This document shows, in pieces, positions 8,571 to 17,623 of a stretch of DNA of 59,821 nt. The stretch's first letter is position 1; each line of letters opens with the position of its first letter. Origin of the DNA: Amycolatopsis echigonensis (lineage in GTDB: Bacteria > Actinomycetota > Actinomycetes > Mycobacteriales > Pseudonocardiaceae); the NCBI RefSeq assembly GCF_014174495.1, contig NZ_JACJHR010000055.1, positions 1 through 59,821 on the forward strand, in the 5' to 3' direction. The notes below the pieces were generated by a model that had not been told where the DNA came from, did not search any database, and saw nothing but the letters and a program-made list of their open reading frames with translations. The position numbers and the translations under genes are program-made.

Positions 8571-11500
8571 GTGGGGGCCGTGACCACGGCTGCGTTCTTC
8601 TCCTCGTTCGAAGCGGGCGATCCGCAGCCGGTCGCTTCCGGGGCGCGCGTGGACCGCGGGCCGCGGCGGTCGCCGACGGCGAAGACCGGCGTCGGGTTCA
8701 CCGGGGCGAAAGCGTTGCGCTACCAGGCCGGGCCGACTCTCGTGCTGTTCGAGGTGGACATTCCGGTCACTGACCACAGTGCACTGTCGTATGTGGTCTT
8801 CCCGGCGTCCGACGGTCCGGTGCCGAGCTACCGCAGCACCGACGTCACGCTCGACGTCGAGTTCGACGACGGCAGCCGCGCCGGGTTCTCCCCGGAGCCG
8901 AAGAAACTCTACGTGGACCAGTGGAACCTGGTGCGCCGTCCGCTGGGGGCGTTCGCGGGACGGCGGGTGCGGCGGATCCTGCTGGAGACCGGGTTCGACG
9001 GCGACGCCACCGGCTGGCTGGACGACGTCCGGATCGCCGAGCGTCCGCCGCGGCACGACGACCCGGTCGACTGGGTCCGCACGACTCGCGGCACGCATTC
9101 CAGCGGCGAGTTCTCGCGCGGCAACACCTTCCCGGCCACCGCGGTGCCGCACGGCTTCAACTTCTGGACCCCGGTCACCGACGCGCGGGCGCTGAACTGG
9201 TTCTACTCCTACCACCGGCACAACGACGAGCGGAACGAGCCGCGGCTGCAGGCGTTCGGGCTCAGCCACCAGCCGAGTCCGTGGATGGGCGACCGGCACA
9301 CCTTCCACCTCATTCCCGGGACCGGCCCAGTCGAACCGGACCGCGTGCGGCGTTCGCTGTCATTCAGCCACGACGACGAGACCGACCGGCCGCACCACTA
9401 CGGCGTCCGGTTCCGCGGCGGCCTCACCGCCGAGGTCGCGCCGTCCGAGCACGCGGCGATGTTCCGGTTCGCGTTTCCCGAAGGCCGCGGCTGGGTGCTC
9501 TTCGACAACGCCCGCAACCGCGGCGGTATCCGGATCGACGCCGAACGCGGGAGCGTCACCGGGCACACGTGGGTGCGCAGCGGGCTGTCGACCGGCGCGC
9601 GGCGGATGTTCGTCTACGCGGAGGCTGATCAGCGGCCGTCCGGCGGCGGGCGGATCCGGCGGCCATTCTGGCGGACGGTGACCGGGAGCCTGGAGTTCGC
9701 CGCGCCCGAGGTGACCCTGCGGATCGCGACGTCGCTGATCAGCCTCGCGCAGGCGAAACGCAACCTGACGCTGGAAATCCCGGCGGGCACGACGTTCGAC
9801 GAGGTGCGGGACCGGGCCCGGGAACGCTGGCAGGAGGTGCTCGGCCGCGTCGAGCTGGAGGGTGCGTCCGAGGACGAGCTGACCACGTTCTACTCATGCC
9901 TGTACCGGCTGTTCCTGTATCCGAACGTCGCGCACGAGAACACGCCGCGCGGCATCCGGCACGCGAGCCCGGTCGTGCGGAGTTTCCGGCCGAGCACGCG
10001 ACGGCGCACCGGCGCGAAGGTCGTGGACGGCGAGTTGTACGTCAACAACGGCTTCTGGGACACCTACCGCACCGCCTGGCCCGCGTACGCGCTGCTCGCG
10101 CCGCGCCAGTGCGGCCGGATGATCGACGGTTTCGTGCAGCAGTACCGCGAGGGAGGCTGGATCGCCCGCTGGTCCTCCCCCGGCTACGCCGACCTGATGA
10201 CCGGCACCAGCTCCGATGTCGCGTTCGCCGACGCCTATCTGAAGGGCGTCACGAACTTCGACGTCGAGGCCGCCTACGACGCGGCCCTCAAGAACGCCAC
10301 GGTCACGCCGCCGCGCGCGGGTGTCGGCCGCAAAGGACTCGACCGCTCCGCCTTCCTCGGCTACACCCCGGCCTCGACGCGCGGCGGCCTGTCCTGGGCG
10401 CTCGAAGGCTGCCTCAACGACTACGGCCTCGCCAACCTGTCCGACGCGCTCGCCCGGGAAAGCAGTGGCGCGCGGGCGCGCCGGTTCGCCGACAACGCCG
10501 TCTACTTCCGGCAGCGCGCCCAGCACTACGCCAACCACTTCGACCCGCGGATCGGCTTCTTCCAGGGCCGCACCCTCGACGGCGGCTGGCGGCACCCGGC
10601 CGCCGGGTTCGATCCCGCGGCCTGGGGTCCGGACTACGTCGAGACCAACGCCTGGAACACCGCGTTCTCCACGGCGCACGACGGTCCCGGCCTCGCCGCG
10701 CTCCACGGCGGGCCGTCGGGTCTCGAGGCGAAACTCGACGAGTTCTTCCGCCTCCCGGAGACCGGCCAGAACGGCCGGATCCACGAGATGACCGAGGCCC
10801 GGGACGTGCGGATGGGCCAATACGGGCATTCCAACCAGCCGTCGCACCACATCCCGTTCGTGTACGGCTTCGCCGGGGCGCAGGCGAAACTGCAGCGGAC
10901 CGTCCGCGAGGTGCTGCGCCGGCTGTATCTCGGCGGCGAACTCGGCCAGGGCTATCCCGGGGACGAGGACAACGGGGAAATGTCGGCCTGGTATGTCTTC
11001 ACCGCCCTCGGTCTCTACCCGTTGACCGTCGGCAGCCCGCGGTACGCGGTCTGCGCGCCGTTGTTCCGCTCCGCCACCGTGCACCTCGAGAACGGAAAGG
11101 ACCTGGTGATCCGAGCACCCCGCGCCGCGACCGCCGACAGCGCGGCCGACACGCCGTACGTGCACGGCCTGACTGTCGACGGCGAACCGCATTCTTCGGC
11201 GACTCTCGCGCACGCGGTCCTCGCCTGCGGCGCGGTGCTGGAGTTCGACGTCCGCGCCGAGCCCGGCGACTGGGGCTCGGCACCGGTCACCCCGGTCGCC
11301 CCCGCGCCGCTCCGCGATCTCACCGGCACCGGCGTCGCCGCGCTCACCGACAACACCAGCCGCACCCAGGCCGTCTTCCGCACGCCCAGGCCGATCGTCG
11401 CCTTCACCGCGGACGGCGAGCCGCGTGAAGTCGTCCTCTACACGCTCACCTCCGGCAGGAGCGCGGGCGATCCGCGGGACTGGGTGCTCGAAGGCTCCGA

Positions 11501-11678
11501 CGACGGACACCAGTGGCGGCCCCTGGACGAACGCTCCGGCGAGGTGTTCCGCTGGCGGCGCCAGACCCGGCCGTTCGTGCTCGCCGAGCCTGCCGCGTGC
11601 CGGCACTACCGGCTGCGGGTCCGCGCCTCGACCCGGCGGAGCGTCGCCCTCGCCCAGTGGGAGCTGCTGGCCCGATGA
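8571..11678 (+). CDS. GH92 family glycosyl hydrolase without signal peptide
   Basis: A 1035-residue GH92 enzyme, paralogous to the secreted one upstream. It shares WIARWSSPGYADLMTGTSSD, HSNQPSHHIPFVYGF near residue 755 and GYPGDEDNGEMSAWYV near 793, so the catalytic acidic residues are kept. It lacks the N-terminal discoidin module and the C-terminal repeat, but ends in one discoidin-like domain (about 905-1035). No hydrophobic signal peptide is visible: the protein begins GAVTTAAFFSSFEAG. The GTG at 8571 follows GGGAG with 8-base spacing; a GTG at 8580 is the alternative. The stop overlaps the FUSC gene by 4 bases. It probably hydrolyses alpha-mannosides inside the cell or leaves by a non-classical route. 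Confidence 0.9.
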   Translation: MGAVTTAAFFSSFEAGDPQPVASGARVDRGPRRSPTAKTGVGFTGAKALRYQAGPTLVLFEVDIPVTDHSALSYVVFPASDGPVPSYRSTDVTLDVEFDDGSRAGFSPEPKKLYVDQWNLVRRPLGAFAGRRVRRILLETGFDGDATGWLDDVRIAERPPRHDDPVDWVRTTRGTHSSGEFSRGNTFPATAVPHGFNFWTPVTDARALNWFYSYHRHNDERNEPRLQAFGLSHQPSPWMGDRHTFHLIPGTGPVEPDRVRRSLSFSHDDETDRPHHYGVRFRGGLTAEVAPSEHAAMFRFAFPEGRGWVLFDNARNRGGIRIDAERGSVTGHTWVRSGLSTGARRMFVYAEADQRPSGGGRIRRPFWRTVTGSLEFAAPEVTLRIATSLISLAQAKRNLTLEIPAGTTFDEVRDRARERWQEVLGRVELEGASEDELTTFYSCLYRLFLYPNVAHENTPRGIRHASPVVRSFRPSTRRRTGAKVVDGELYVNNGFWDTYRTAWPAYALLAPRQCGRMIDGFVQQYREGGWIARWSSPGYADLMTGTSSDVAFADAYLKGVTNFDVEAAYDAALKNATVTPPRAGVGRKGLDRSAFLGYTPASTRGGLSWALEGCLNDYGLANLSDALARESSGARARRFADNAVYFRQRAQHYANHFDPRIGFFQGRTLDGGWRHPAAGFDPAAWGPDYVETNAWNTAFSTAHDGPGLAALHGGPSGLEAKLDEFFRLPETGQNGRIHEMTEARDVRMGQYGHSNQPSHHIPFVYGFAGAQAKLQRTVREVLRRLYLGGELGQGYPGDEDNGEMSAWYVFTALGLYPLTVGSPRYAVCAPLFRSATVHLENGKDLVIRAPRAATADSAADTPYVHGLTVDGEPHSSATLAHAVLACGAVLEFDVRAEPGDWGSAPVTPVAPAPLRDLTGTGVAALTDNTSRTQAVFRTPRPIVAFTADGEPREVVLYTLTSGRSAGDPRDWVLEGSDDGHQWRPLDERSGEVFRWRRQTRPFVLAEPAACRHYRLRVRASTRRSVALAQWELLAR

Positions 11679-13762
11679 TCACCGACGTGCGCAACGCCTT
11701 CCTCGACCGGCTGGCGGCGGCCGATCCCGGTCTCGTCCGGCTGCGGCTCGCCGCGTCGGCGGTGCTCGGCATCGTGATCGCGGTTCTCGCGCTGCAGCCG
11801 CTGCACTTCCCGCTCACCACCACGCTCGTCGCGGCCATCGCGGCGATGATGAGCGCGTTCACCGTCAACGACGCCACCAGCGGCGGCCAGGCCGTCACGC
11901 TGCTGCTCGCGTTGCTGGTCGGGGCCGCGTCGATCACCACCGCCTGTTTCGGCTCCGCCTACGCGCCGCTCGACAGCATCGTGTTCGTGCTGCTGATCTT
12001 CGTCGCGGTGTACGTCCAGCGGTTCGGCGCGCGCGGCACCGCGCTCGGGTCGATGGCGTTCTTCCTGTTCTTCTTCCCGATGTTCCTGCAGGCGCACCTC
12101 GCGCAGGTGCCGCGCCTGCTGATCGCGCTGGCGATCGGCGTCGCGTCGAACGCGGTCGTGCGGTTCCTTCTCTTGCGCCGCAACGCCGAAAGCGAGCTGA
12201 TCCGCTACCGGCAGGCGTTCCGCGCGCGGCTCGGCGCGGCGGTGCGCGCGACCGAGGCGTACATCTCGTCCGGCGGTTCGGACCGCAGCAACCGGCAGAT
12301 CCGCACCTCGATGGAACGGCTGCACGAGGTCGTCCTGCTGATCGAGGACCACGCGCCCGACGTGGTCGACGACCGCCGCGCCGACCAGCTGCGCCGCCGG
12401 GTGATCGAGGTCGAACTGGCCGTGCAGTGGCTCGTGATCACCGTGCGGCGGACGTGTTCGCAGCCGCTGCCCGAGGGCGTCGCGGACGATCTCGTGGCCC
12501 GGCTGGCGCGGTTCCGGTCGCTGATGGAACGCGATCCGCGCGACCTGCCGCTGATCAGCGAAACCGGCGAGTACAGCCGGATGCTCGTGGAGGGCAGCCG
12601 GATCGACGAACGCGCGCACCCCGGCGACGGCGTCCGCCGGGCGATCGCCGAACTGGCCGTCGCGGACGACCGGGCGCAGCGGACCGCGAGCCGCCAGGCA
12701 GGAGTGGACTTCCCCGCCGAAGAGGACGAGGAAGACGAACCGACCAAGGCCTTCGCCTACGACAACCAGACCCGCGGGGCGATCCAGGCGGTGCTCGGCG
12801 GCGGGCTCGCCGTGCTGGCCGGGCAGCTGATCTCGCCGCAGCGCTGGTACTGGGCGGTGCTGACGGTGTTCGTCGTGTTCATCGGCACGTCCAGCGCGGG
12901 CGCGCGGTTCGTGAAAGGCATGCGCCGCACCGGCGGGACTCTGCTGGGCATCGTCGGCGGCGTCGCGCTGGCGCTGCTGGTCAGCGGCAACACCCCGGCG
13001 ATCCTCGCGCTCCTGCTGCTCTGCGTTTTCGGCATGGTCTACACCGCGCGCGTGTCGCAGTTCCTGATGGCGTTCTTCGTGACGAGCATGCTGGGGTTGC
13101 TCTACAGCCTGCTCGGCACGTTCAGCATCGAGGTGCTGTGGATCCGCGTCGCCGAGACCGCGGTCGGCGCGGCCTGCGGGCTGCTCGCCGCCGTCGTCGT
13201 GCTGCCGGTCCGCACCCGCGCGGTGATGCTGGACGACATCGCGGTCGCGCTCGACGAACTGCACGAATTCGTCGAGTCAGCCGCGACCCTGCTGTCCGGC
13301 CGCGAGAACGTGAACATCATCGAGATGTCCCGCGACCTCGACCGCGCGGTCGAGCAGGTGCGGCTGACGATCGAACCGCTCACCCACCCGATCAACCTGC
13401 GCAGCGCCCGGCGCGACTACGGCTGGCACGTGCTCACCACGTTGGAGGGCATCGCCTTCCGCGCCCGGCACGTGGCCGCCCGCGCTCAGCCCGGCCAGCT
13501 CGCCGGCCCGGTCTCGGAGCGGCTGGACCAGTTCGCCGGCCGGATCATCGCGAACGTCGACCTGGTGCACGAGGCGGTCAGCAATCCGGGCAGCACGCGG
13601 ACGCGCAAACTCGTCCGCGACGACGGGACCCCGGTCGCCGACCGCATCGACGAGGCCGAGACCCGCGCCGTGCTGTCCAGCCTGAGCCATCTCGACGAAG
13701 GGCTCATCGCGCTGGGCCGCGTGCTGGGCGTCGGCGCACAGGACCCGCCGCGGCACAGCTGA
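11675..13762 (+). CDS. FUSC family membrane protein (putative aromatic-acid or small-molecule exporter)
   Basis: A 695-residue protein with the two-part layout of FUSC (fusaric acid resistance/aromatic acid exporter) proteins. A first block of five or six hydrophobic segments covers residues about 20-165. A soluble, charged region follows (170-365, with an acidic EEDEEDE stretch), then a second membrane block (about 370-510) and a helical cytoplasmic tail. Such proteins export aromatic acids or lipophilic compounds in Gram-negatives; the actinobacterial role is poorly known. The ATG overlaps the GH92 stop (ATGA), so it is co-translated with the non-secreted mannosidase. It ends one base before the convergent aldo/keto reductase gene. 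The substrate is not predictable. Confidence 0.82.
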   Translation: MITDVRNAFLDRLAAADPGLVRLRLAASAVLGIVIAVLALQPLHFPLTTTLVAAIAAMMSAFTVNDATSGGQAVTLLLALLVGAASITTACFGSAYAPLDSIVFVLLIFVAVYVQRFGARGTALGSMAFFLFFFPMFLQAHLAQVPRLLIALAIGVASNAVVRFLLLRRNAESELIRYRQAFRARLGAAVRATEAYISSGGSDRSNRQIRTSMERLHEVVLLIEDHAPDVVDDRRADQLRRRVIEVELAVQWLVITVRRTCSQPLPEGVADDLVARLARFRSLMERDPRDLPLISETGEYSRMLVEGSRIDERAHPGDGVRRAIAELAVADDRAQRTASRQAGVDFPAEEDEEDEPTKAFAYDNQTRGAIQAVLGGGLAVLAGQLISPQRWYWAVLTVFVVFIGTSSAGARFVKGMRRTGGTLLGIVGGVALALLVSGNTPAILALLLLCVFGMVYTARVSQFLMAFFVTSMLGLLYSLLGTFSIEVLWIRVAETAVGAACGLLAAVVVLPVRTRAVMLDDIAVALDELHEFVESAATLLSGRENVNIIEMSRDLDRAVEQVRLTIEPLTHPINLRSARRDYGWHVLTTLEGIAFRARHVAARAQPGQLAGPVSERLDQFAGRIIANVDLVHEAVSNPGSTRTRKLVRDDGTPVADRIDEAETRAVLSSLSHLDEGLIALGRVLGVGAQDPPRHS

Positions 13763-13763
13763 C

Positions 13764-14714
13764 CTACGCGGAAGCGGCGTCGAGGATCCGCAGCTCGTCG
13801 TCGCTCAGCCGCACCTCGTGGATCGCGACCAGCGCGGGCACCTGCTCGACCGTGCGCGCGGACGCGATCGGCGCGGTCACCGTCGGCTGCTGCGCGAGCC
13901 AGGCCAGCGCGACCGTCGCCATCTCCGCGCCGCGCGCCTTCGCGACCTCCTCCAGCGCGGCGAGCACCTTCACGCCGTGCTCGGTGTCCGCGTAACCGCC
14001 CGCGAGCCCGGGCAGGTTTCGGACGTTGTCGACCTGCTCGCCGGGCCGGTACTTGCCGGTCAGGAACCCGGACGCCAGACCGAAATACGGCACGCAGGCC
14101 AGCCCGTGCCGCTGCACGATCGCCCGCTTCTCGCTCTCGTACCCATCCCGCGCGACGAGGTTGTACTGCGGCTGCAGCGCGACGTACTTCGCCAGGCCTT
14201 CGCGGTCGGAGAACTCCAGCGACGCGGTCAGCCGCTCCGGGCTGATGTTCGACGCCGCGATCGCGCGGACCTTGCCTTCCTTCACCAGCTCGTCGAGTGC
14301 GGTGACGATGTCCTCGACCGGGACGGACTCGTCGTCGAAATGCGTGTAGTACAGGTCGATCCGGTCGACCCCCAGCCGCCGCAGCGATTCCTCGGCGGCG
14401 GCCTTGATGTTCGCCGGCGCGAGCCCCTTGAACTGCGGGTGGTCGCCGACCTTCGTAGCGACGACCACGCCGTCCCGGTTCCCGCGCGAGGCGAGCCACT
14501 TGCCGATGATGGTCTCGGACTGCCCGGCCTCGTTGCCCGGGAAGTGGTACATGTACGAATCGGACGTGTCGAGGAAGTTGCCGCCCGCCTCGGCGTAGGC
14601 GTCCAGCACGGCGAACGACGCCGGTTCGTCGGCGGTCCAGCCGAACACGTTCCCGCCGAGGCACAGCGGGGAGACGGCGAGGTCGGATGAGCCCAGTGTG
14701 CGAAGTGCGACCAT
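13764..14714 (-). CDS. Aldo/keto reductase
   Basis: A 316-residue NADPH-dependent oxidoreductase of the AKR superfamily with a TIM barrel. The tetrad is visible: Asp and Tyr in FLDTSDSYMYH and Lys in VVATKVGDH, with the catalytic His in YYTHFDDE. SASRTVEQV-like residues near the C-terminus (PIASARTVEQVPAL) match the cofactor phosphate site. I prefer the ATG at 14714 (MVALRTLG), where the family fold begins; an upstream ATG at 14726 adds MNAI only. The gene points away from the pseudokinase gene at 14838 and shares that short divergent promoter region. Members reduce aldehydes and ketones, and no neighbour indicates the physiological one. Confidence 0.88.
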   Translation of the reverse strand: MVALRTLGSSDLAVSPLCLGGNVFGWTADEPASFAVLDAYAEAGGNFLDTSDSYMYHFPGNEAGQSETIIGKWLASRGNRDGVVVATKVGDHPQFKGLAPANIKAAAEESLRRLGVDRIDLYYTHFDDESVPVEDIVTALDELVKEGKVRAIAASNISPERLTASLEFSDREGLAKYVALQPQYNLVARDGYESEKRAIVQRHGLACVPYFGLASGFLTGKYRPGEQVDNVRNLPGLAGGYADTEHGVKVLAALEEVAKARGAEMATVALAWLAQQPTVTAPIASARTVEQVPALVAIHEVRLSDDELRILDAASA

Positions 14715-14837
14715 GATCGCATTCAATCACTCCCGGACCGGGAAATGCCCCTGCCGACAGGAAAATCTGCCCTCTCGTACCTCGCCCGGAGCTGGCATGA
14801 TCAACGGTCTCTGACAGCGTTCTGGGGAGGGCAGCTG

Positions 14838-16640
14838 ATGAGAAGACCGGCGGTCGACGACCCGCTCTGGCTCGGGCGGTACCGGGTGCTCGCGGAACTG
14901 AGCCGAGGCGAGAAGACCCGGGTGCTGCTCGGCAGCGGACCGGACGACCGCCTGGTCGCCCTCATCCTCCGGCATTCGGCCGACGACAACGGATTCCGCA
15001 CCGAGGCCGCGGCCTTGAGCGCGGTTCTCGAAGCCGATCCGGACGCGGCGACACCGTGGTTCGCGCACGAGTTCCATCCCGGGCCTTCGCTGCGGGACAT
15101 CCTCGACACCGTCGGCACACTGCCCGAACCGGCGGTGCTTCGGCTGGCCGCCGGAATCGCGGCCGACTTGGCTCAGCTCCACAGCGCCGGACTGGTGCAC
15201 GGAAACCTGGACCCGTCCCACGTCCGGCTCACCAGCACCGGAGCCAGGCTGATCGCCCGCGCGACCGGCGACGAGCCGGCCGACGACCTGTACGCGCTCG
15301 GCTCGCTCCTCGCCGCCGCTGCGGAGACCGCGCTGCCCGAGGCAATCCGCCCATGCCTGGCGGAAAACCCGGCCGACCGGCCCACCGCCGCCGAACTCCT
15401 GGAGGTGCTCGGACCGTCGACCGCCCCCTGGCCGCCCGCCGTCGACAAGCTCATCGCCGAGCGCACGGCCGAACTCGCCCCATTCCTCGACCAGCCGATA
15501 CCGCAGGACGAGCCCGATCCGATCGTCTATCAGCTCTCCGACGCTCCTGCGTCCCCGCGACGCCCGGTCCCCCGTCGGCGGCTCCTCATCGGCGCGCTCG
15601 CCCTGGTGATCGCTGGACTGGCCGCTTGGATCGCGTGGCCGAATCCGCCCACACTTCCGCCCGCACCGCAGCCGCCGCTCGTCGAATCCGGATTCCTCCT
15701 CGCCCGCGGTCATCCGGAAGCCCTGCGGTTCAGCCACGACGGCAGACTGCTCGCCACGGTGAACGCCGACTTCACCATCGACGTCCTGGATGTCGTGACC
15801 CGCAAGCCGGTCGGCACGCGCCTCGGCCCCTTCCCCGACAACGGCCTCACCGGACTGGCCTTCAGCTCCGACAACGCCGCCCTGACCGTCTCGCGCGTCA
15901 AGGACAAGCAGCTCACGACGCAAACCTGGGACGCGCGAACCGGCCGGGAAACCGGCGCACCACTCGTGCTCGAGAACAGCGATCCCGACGGCGGCTGGCC
16001 CACGATCAGCCCCGACGGCATCCTCGCGGCGGTGCCGATGGACTCCCCGCGCCGACTGGAACTGTGGCGGATCGCCGACCGCACCCGTATCGGCAACATC
16101 GACACACCGGCAACCTTCCGGCACTCGGAGTTCAGCCCCGACGGCCGGACGCTCGCCGTGTACCAGTGGGACGGCCACTCCGCGCACACCAGCCAGCTCG
16201 GCCTGTGGGACACAGCTTCGCTGAGGCCGACCGGTGACCCGATCACCTGGACCGAAAACGACCGGCTCTGTTGCGTCGCCTTCCAGCCCGACAGCCGGAC
16301 GCTGATCACCACCAGCGGCGAAGCCCGCAAGGCAGCGAGGGTGCAGCAGTGGGACACCGCCACGCGGAAGGAACTCCGACCAGGCTTTACTCTGGCACCC
16401 ACGCGGATCGACGAGCAATCCGGCGACGCCTGGTTCGCCATGGCCTTGCCCGGCCTCGACGACCAGCACCTCCTCGCGCTCTCGGCGGGCACGCTCACCG
16501 TCGTCGGTCTCGACGGGAAACAGGAGGGCGCGGGCCTGCCCGGAATCGCCTCGCTCGCGGTCAGCCCGGACCGGAAGACCGTCGCCACCACCTCGGGCTC
16601 GACGGCGGACACCACCGTCCACCTGTGGCGCAAACCCTGA
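14838..16640 (+). CDS. Membrane-anchored pseudokinase with C-terminal WD40-like beta-propeller
   Basis: A 600-residue protein. Residues about 10-230 follow the Hanks-type Ser/Thr kinase fold, but the catalytic residues are lost. There is no glycine-rich loop (AELSRGEKTRVLLG), the VAIK lysine is replaced (VALILRH), HRDLKPSN reads HGNLDPSH near residue 120, and DFG is absent. One transmembrane helix (LLIGALALVIAGLAAWIAW, about 248-267) follows. Residues 290-600 are WD40-like repeats with FSHDGRLLATV, FSPDGRTLAVYQWD and VSPDRKTVATTS blades. Active bacterial kinases with extracytoplasmic propellers exist; this one should bind rather than phosphorylate. GGGAGGG ends 6 bases before the ATG, which decides the start. 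The AKR gene is divergent. Its signal is unknown. Confidence 0.82.
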   Translation: MRRPAVDDPLWLGRYRVLAELSRGEKTRVLLGSGPDDRLVALILRHSADDNGFRTEAAALSAVLEADPDAATPWFAHEFHPGPSLRDILDTVGTLPEPAVLRLAAGIAADLAQLHSAGLVHGNLDPSHVRLTSTGARLIARATGDEPADDLYALGSLLAAAAETALPEAIRPCLAENPADRPTAAELLEVLGPSTAPWPPAVDKLIAERTAELAPFLDQPIPQDEPDPIVYQLSDAPASPRRPVPRRRLLIGALALVIAGLAAWIAWPNPPTLPPAPQPPLVESGFLLARGHPEALRFSHDGRLLATVNADFTIDVLDVVTRKPVGTRLGPFPDNGLTGLAFSSDNAALTVSRVKDKQLTTQTWDARTGRETGAPLVLENSDPDGGWPTISPDGILAAVPMDSPRRLELWRIADRTRIGNIDTPATFRHSEFSPDGRTLAVYQWDGHSAHTSQLGLWDTASLRPTGDPITWTENDRLCCVAFQPDSRTLITTSGEARKAARVQQWDTATRKELRPGFTLAPTRIDEQSGDAWFAMALPGLDDQHLLALSAGTLTVVGLDGKQEGAGLPGIASLAVSPDRKTVATTSGSTADTTVHLWRKP

Positions 16641-16672
16641 CCCTGCACCGGGTGGCACCACTGCCCGGCCGG

Positions 16673-16697
16673 TCCGTGAAGGGCCCCTTCACGGACT
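16673..16697. repeat. Compact palindrome of the CGTGAAGGG repeat family, likely terminator
   Basis: GTCCGTGAAGGG and CCCTTCACGGAC pair perfectly over 12 bases around a single base, 33 bases after the pseudokinase stop. It matches the outer arms of the element at 8044-8094 and looks like a shortened copy. It probably ends transcription of the pseudokinase gene. Confidence 0.6.
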
Positions 16698-16918
16698 TGG
16701 ATTCCCATGCCAGCGCTTCAGTCGGCACGAAAGGCGCGGCTGCCTCAGGTCGAAGGAGCTCGCAGGTCCGGGCGAGCCGGTAGCGGGCCAGCCTGATGGC
16801 ACGGACCACTAGACCCAGTCAAACGGTGGCAACTCGGGCGCTTCGCGGAGCTTGGCGTCCTTTGTGGACGCACACCAGCCGGTGAGGCCACGCCGCTCAA
16901 TCCCCTGGCATTGGGCTT

Positions 16919-16942
16919 AGATTCCCTCAAGGAGCCCTTCAC
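16919..16942. repeat. Half copy of the CGTGAAGGGCTCC repeat
   Basis: GATTCCCTCAAGGAGCCCTT followed by CAC matches one arm of the 8044-8094 inverted repeat almost base for base, but the partner arm is missing. It therefore cannot form the hairpin and appears to be a truncated remnant. Confidence 0.6.
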
Positions 16943-17133
16943 AACCCGCTTTCTCCACCGCGGACGCGCCCGATGTGGTGTTCGGCGCGTCCCTGCACCC
17001 AACGCCACGGGTGCGGAGGACGCACCCATCCGTCGAGTGCGCTCTCAGCGCGGGCAATGCGGCCCATCCGTTGAGACTGTGGCGCTCCGCCATACCTCTG
17101 CTGGGCCGCCCAATCCCGCATCGCGATCCCGGC

Positions 17134-17520
17134 TCAGCGGGCGAAAGCAGGCGGCGCGCCCATCGGGCTGAGATGCATCCCCGCGATCCGCCAGCCGTCC
17201 TCGCCGCGGACGAGCACGTGTGTCGCCCGGAACGTCCCGTCGACGCGGTTGCCCTGGTGGGTCGCGTCCTGATCGTGCACGCCGATCGCGATCGCGGTGT
17301 CGCCGTGCACGCGCACCTCGACGTCGCGCCAGTCGAGCCGGAGCGTCGCCAGCGCGCCGGACCGGTAACGGTCCAGCCACTGCTCCCGGTCGAGCACGAA
17401 GCCGAGCGGCCCGACGAGCCGGAATCCGTCGACGACCATGCCGCCCAGCGTGTCCGTGTCGCCCGCGACCTCGGCCGCGGCCCAGCGTTTGCCCAGTTCA
17501 GCGATCTCTTCGGGGTCCAT
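17134..17520 (-). CDS. Nuclear transport factor 2-like (DUF4440/SnoaL-type) protein
   Basis: A 128-residue protein with the cone-shaped NTF2-like fold. An N-terminal helix (EEIAELGKRWAAAEVAGD) leads into MVVDGFRLVGPLGFVLDREQ, then the strands VEVRVHGDTAIAIGVHDQ and FRATHVLVRGEDGWRIAGMH, typical of DUF4440/SnoaL-4 members. These bind small ligands or catalyse simple isomerisations; no catalytic residue can be assigned. GGAGGA (17525-17530) lies 4-5 bases before the ATG. It is divergent from the MarR regulator gene across 103 bases that hold repeated TTAGA/TCTAA motifs, which suggests the regulator controls both genes. Confidence 0.8.
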   Translation of the reverse strand: MDPEEIAELGKRWAAAEVAGDTDTLGGMVVDGFRLVGPLGFVLDREQWLDRYRSGALATLRLDWRDVEVRVHGDTAIAIGVHDQDATHQGNRVDGTFRATHVLVRGEDGWRIAGMHLSPMGAPPAFAR

Positions 17521-17553
17521 GATGTCCTCCAGCGCCAGTCAGTGAGACACCAT

Positions 17554-17593
17554 AAACGTTAGACATCTAATCCTTAGTCGTCAAACGGTTAGA
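17554..17593. promoter_or_regulatory. Putative MarR operator cluster in the divergent promoter
   Basis: TTAGACATCTAA (17559-17570) is an inverted repeat of TTAGA/TCTAA, and CTAATCCTTAG (17567-17577) is a second short one overlapping it. AAACGTTAGA and AAACGGTTAGA (17554-17563, 17583-17593) form a direct repeat. This AT-richer patch between divergent start codons is where a MarR dimer would be expected to bind and control itself and the NTF2-like gene. Confidence 0.5.
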
Positions 17594-17623
17594 GTTCGAT
17601 GATCCTGGTGTACGGTCTTCCCC

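Larger units (their letters stand above)
16641..17133. other. Gene-free stretch carrying repeat fragments
   Basis: About 490 bases between the pseudokinase gene and the NTF2-like gene. It holds a compact 25-base palindrome (16673-16697) and a half copy (16919-16942) of the CGTGAAGGGCTCC repeat family. The sequence between shows no convincing codon structure on either strand; short ORFs here look accidental. It may be a decayed gene bounded by repeats. Confidence 0.5.

Noticed and set aside
13764..14726. Upstream ATG at 14726 as start of the aldo/keto reductase
   Set aside because: The four extra residues are not part of the fold, and the ATG at 14714 begins the family N-terminus exactly.
16641..17133. 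Repeat-bounded stretch as an insertion sequence
   Set aside because: No transposase frame, no terminal inverted repeats of matching length and no target duplication visible.
16975..17562. A 195-residue plus-strand frame over the NTF2-like gene
   Set aside because: It is antisense to a clear family member and reads through the MarR operator region.
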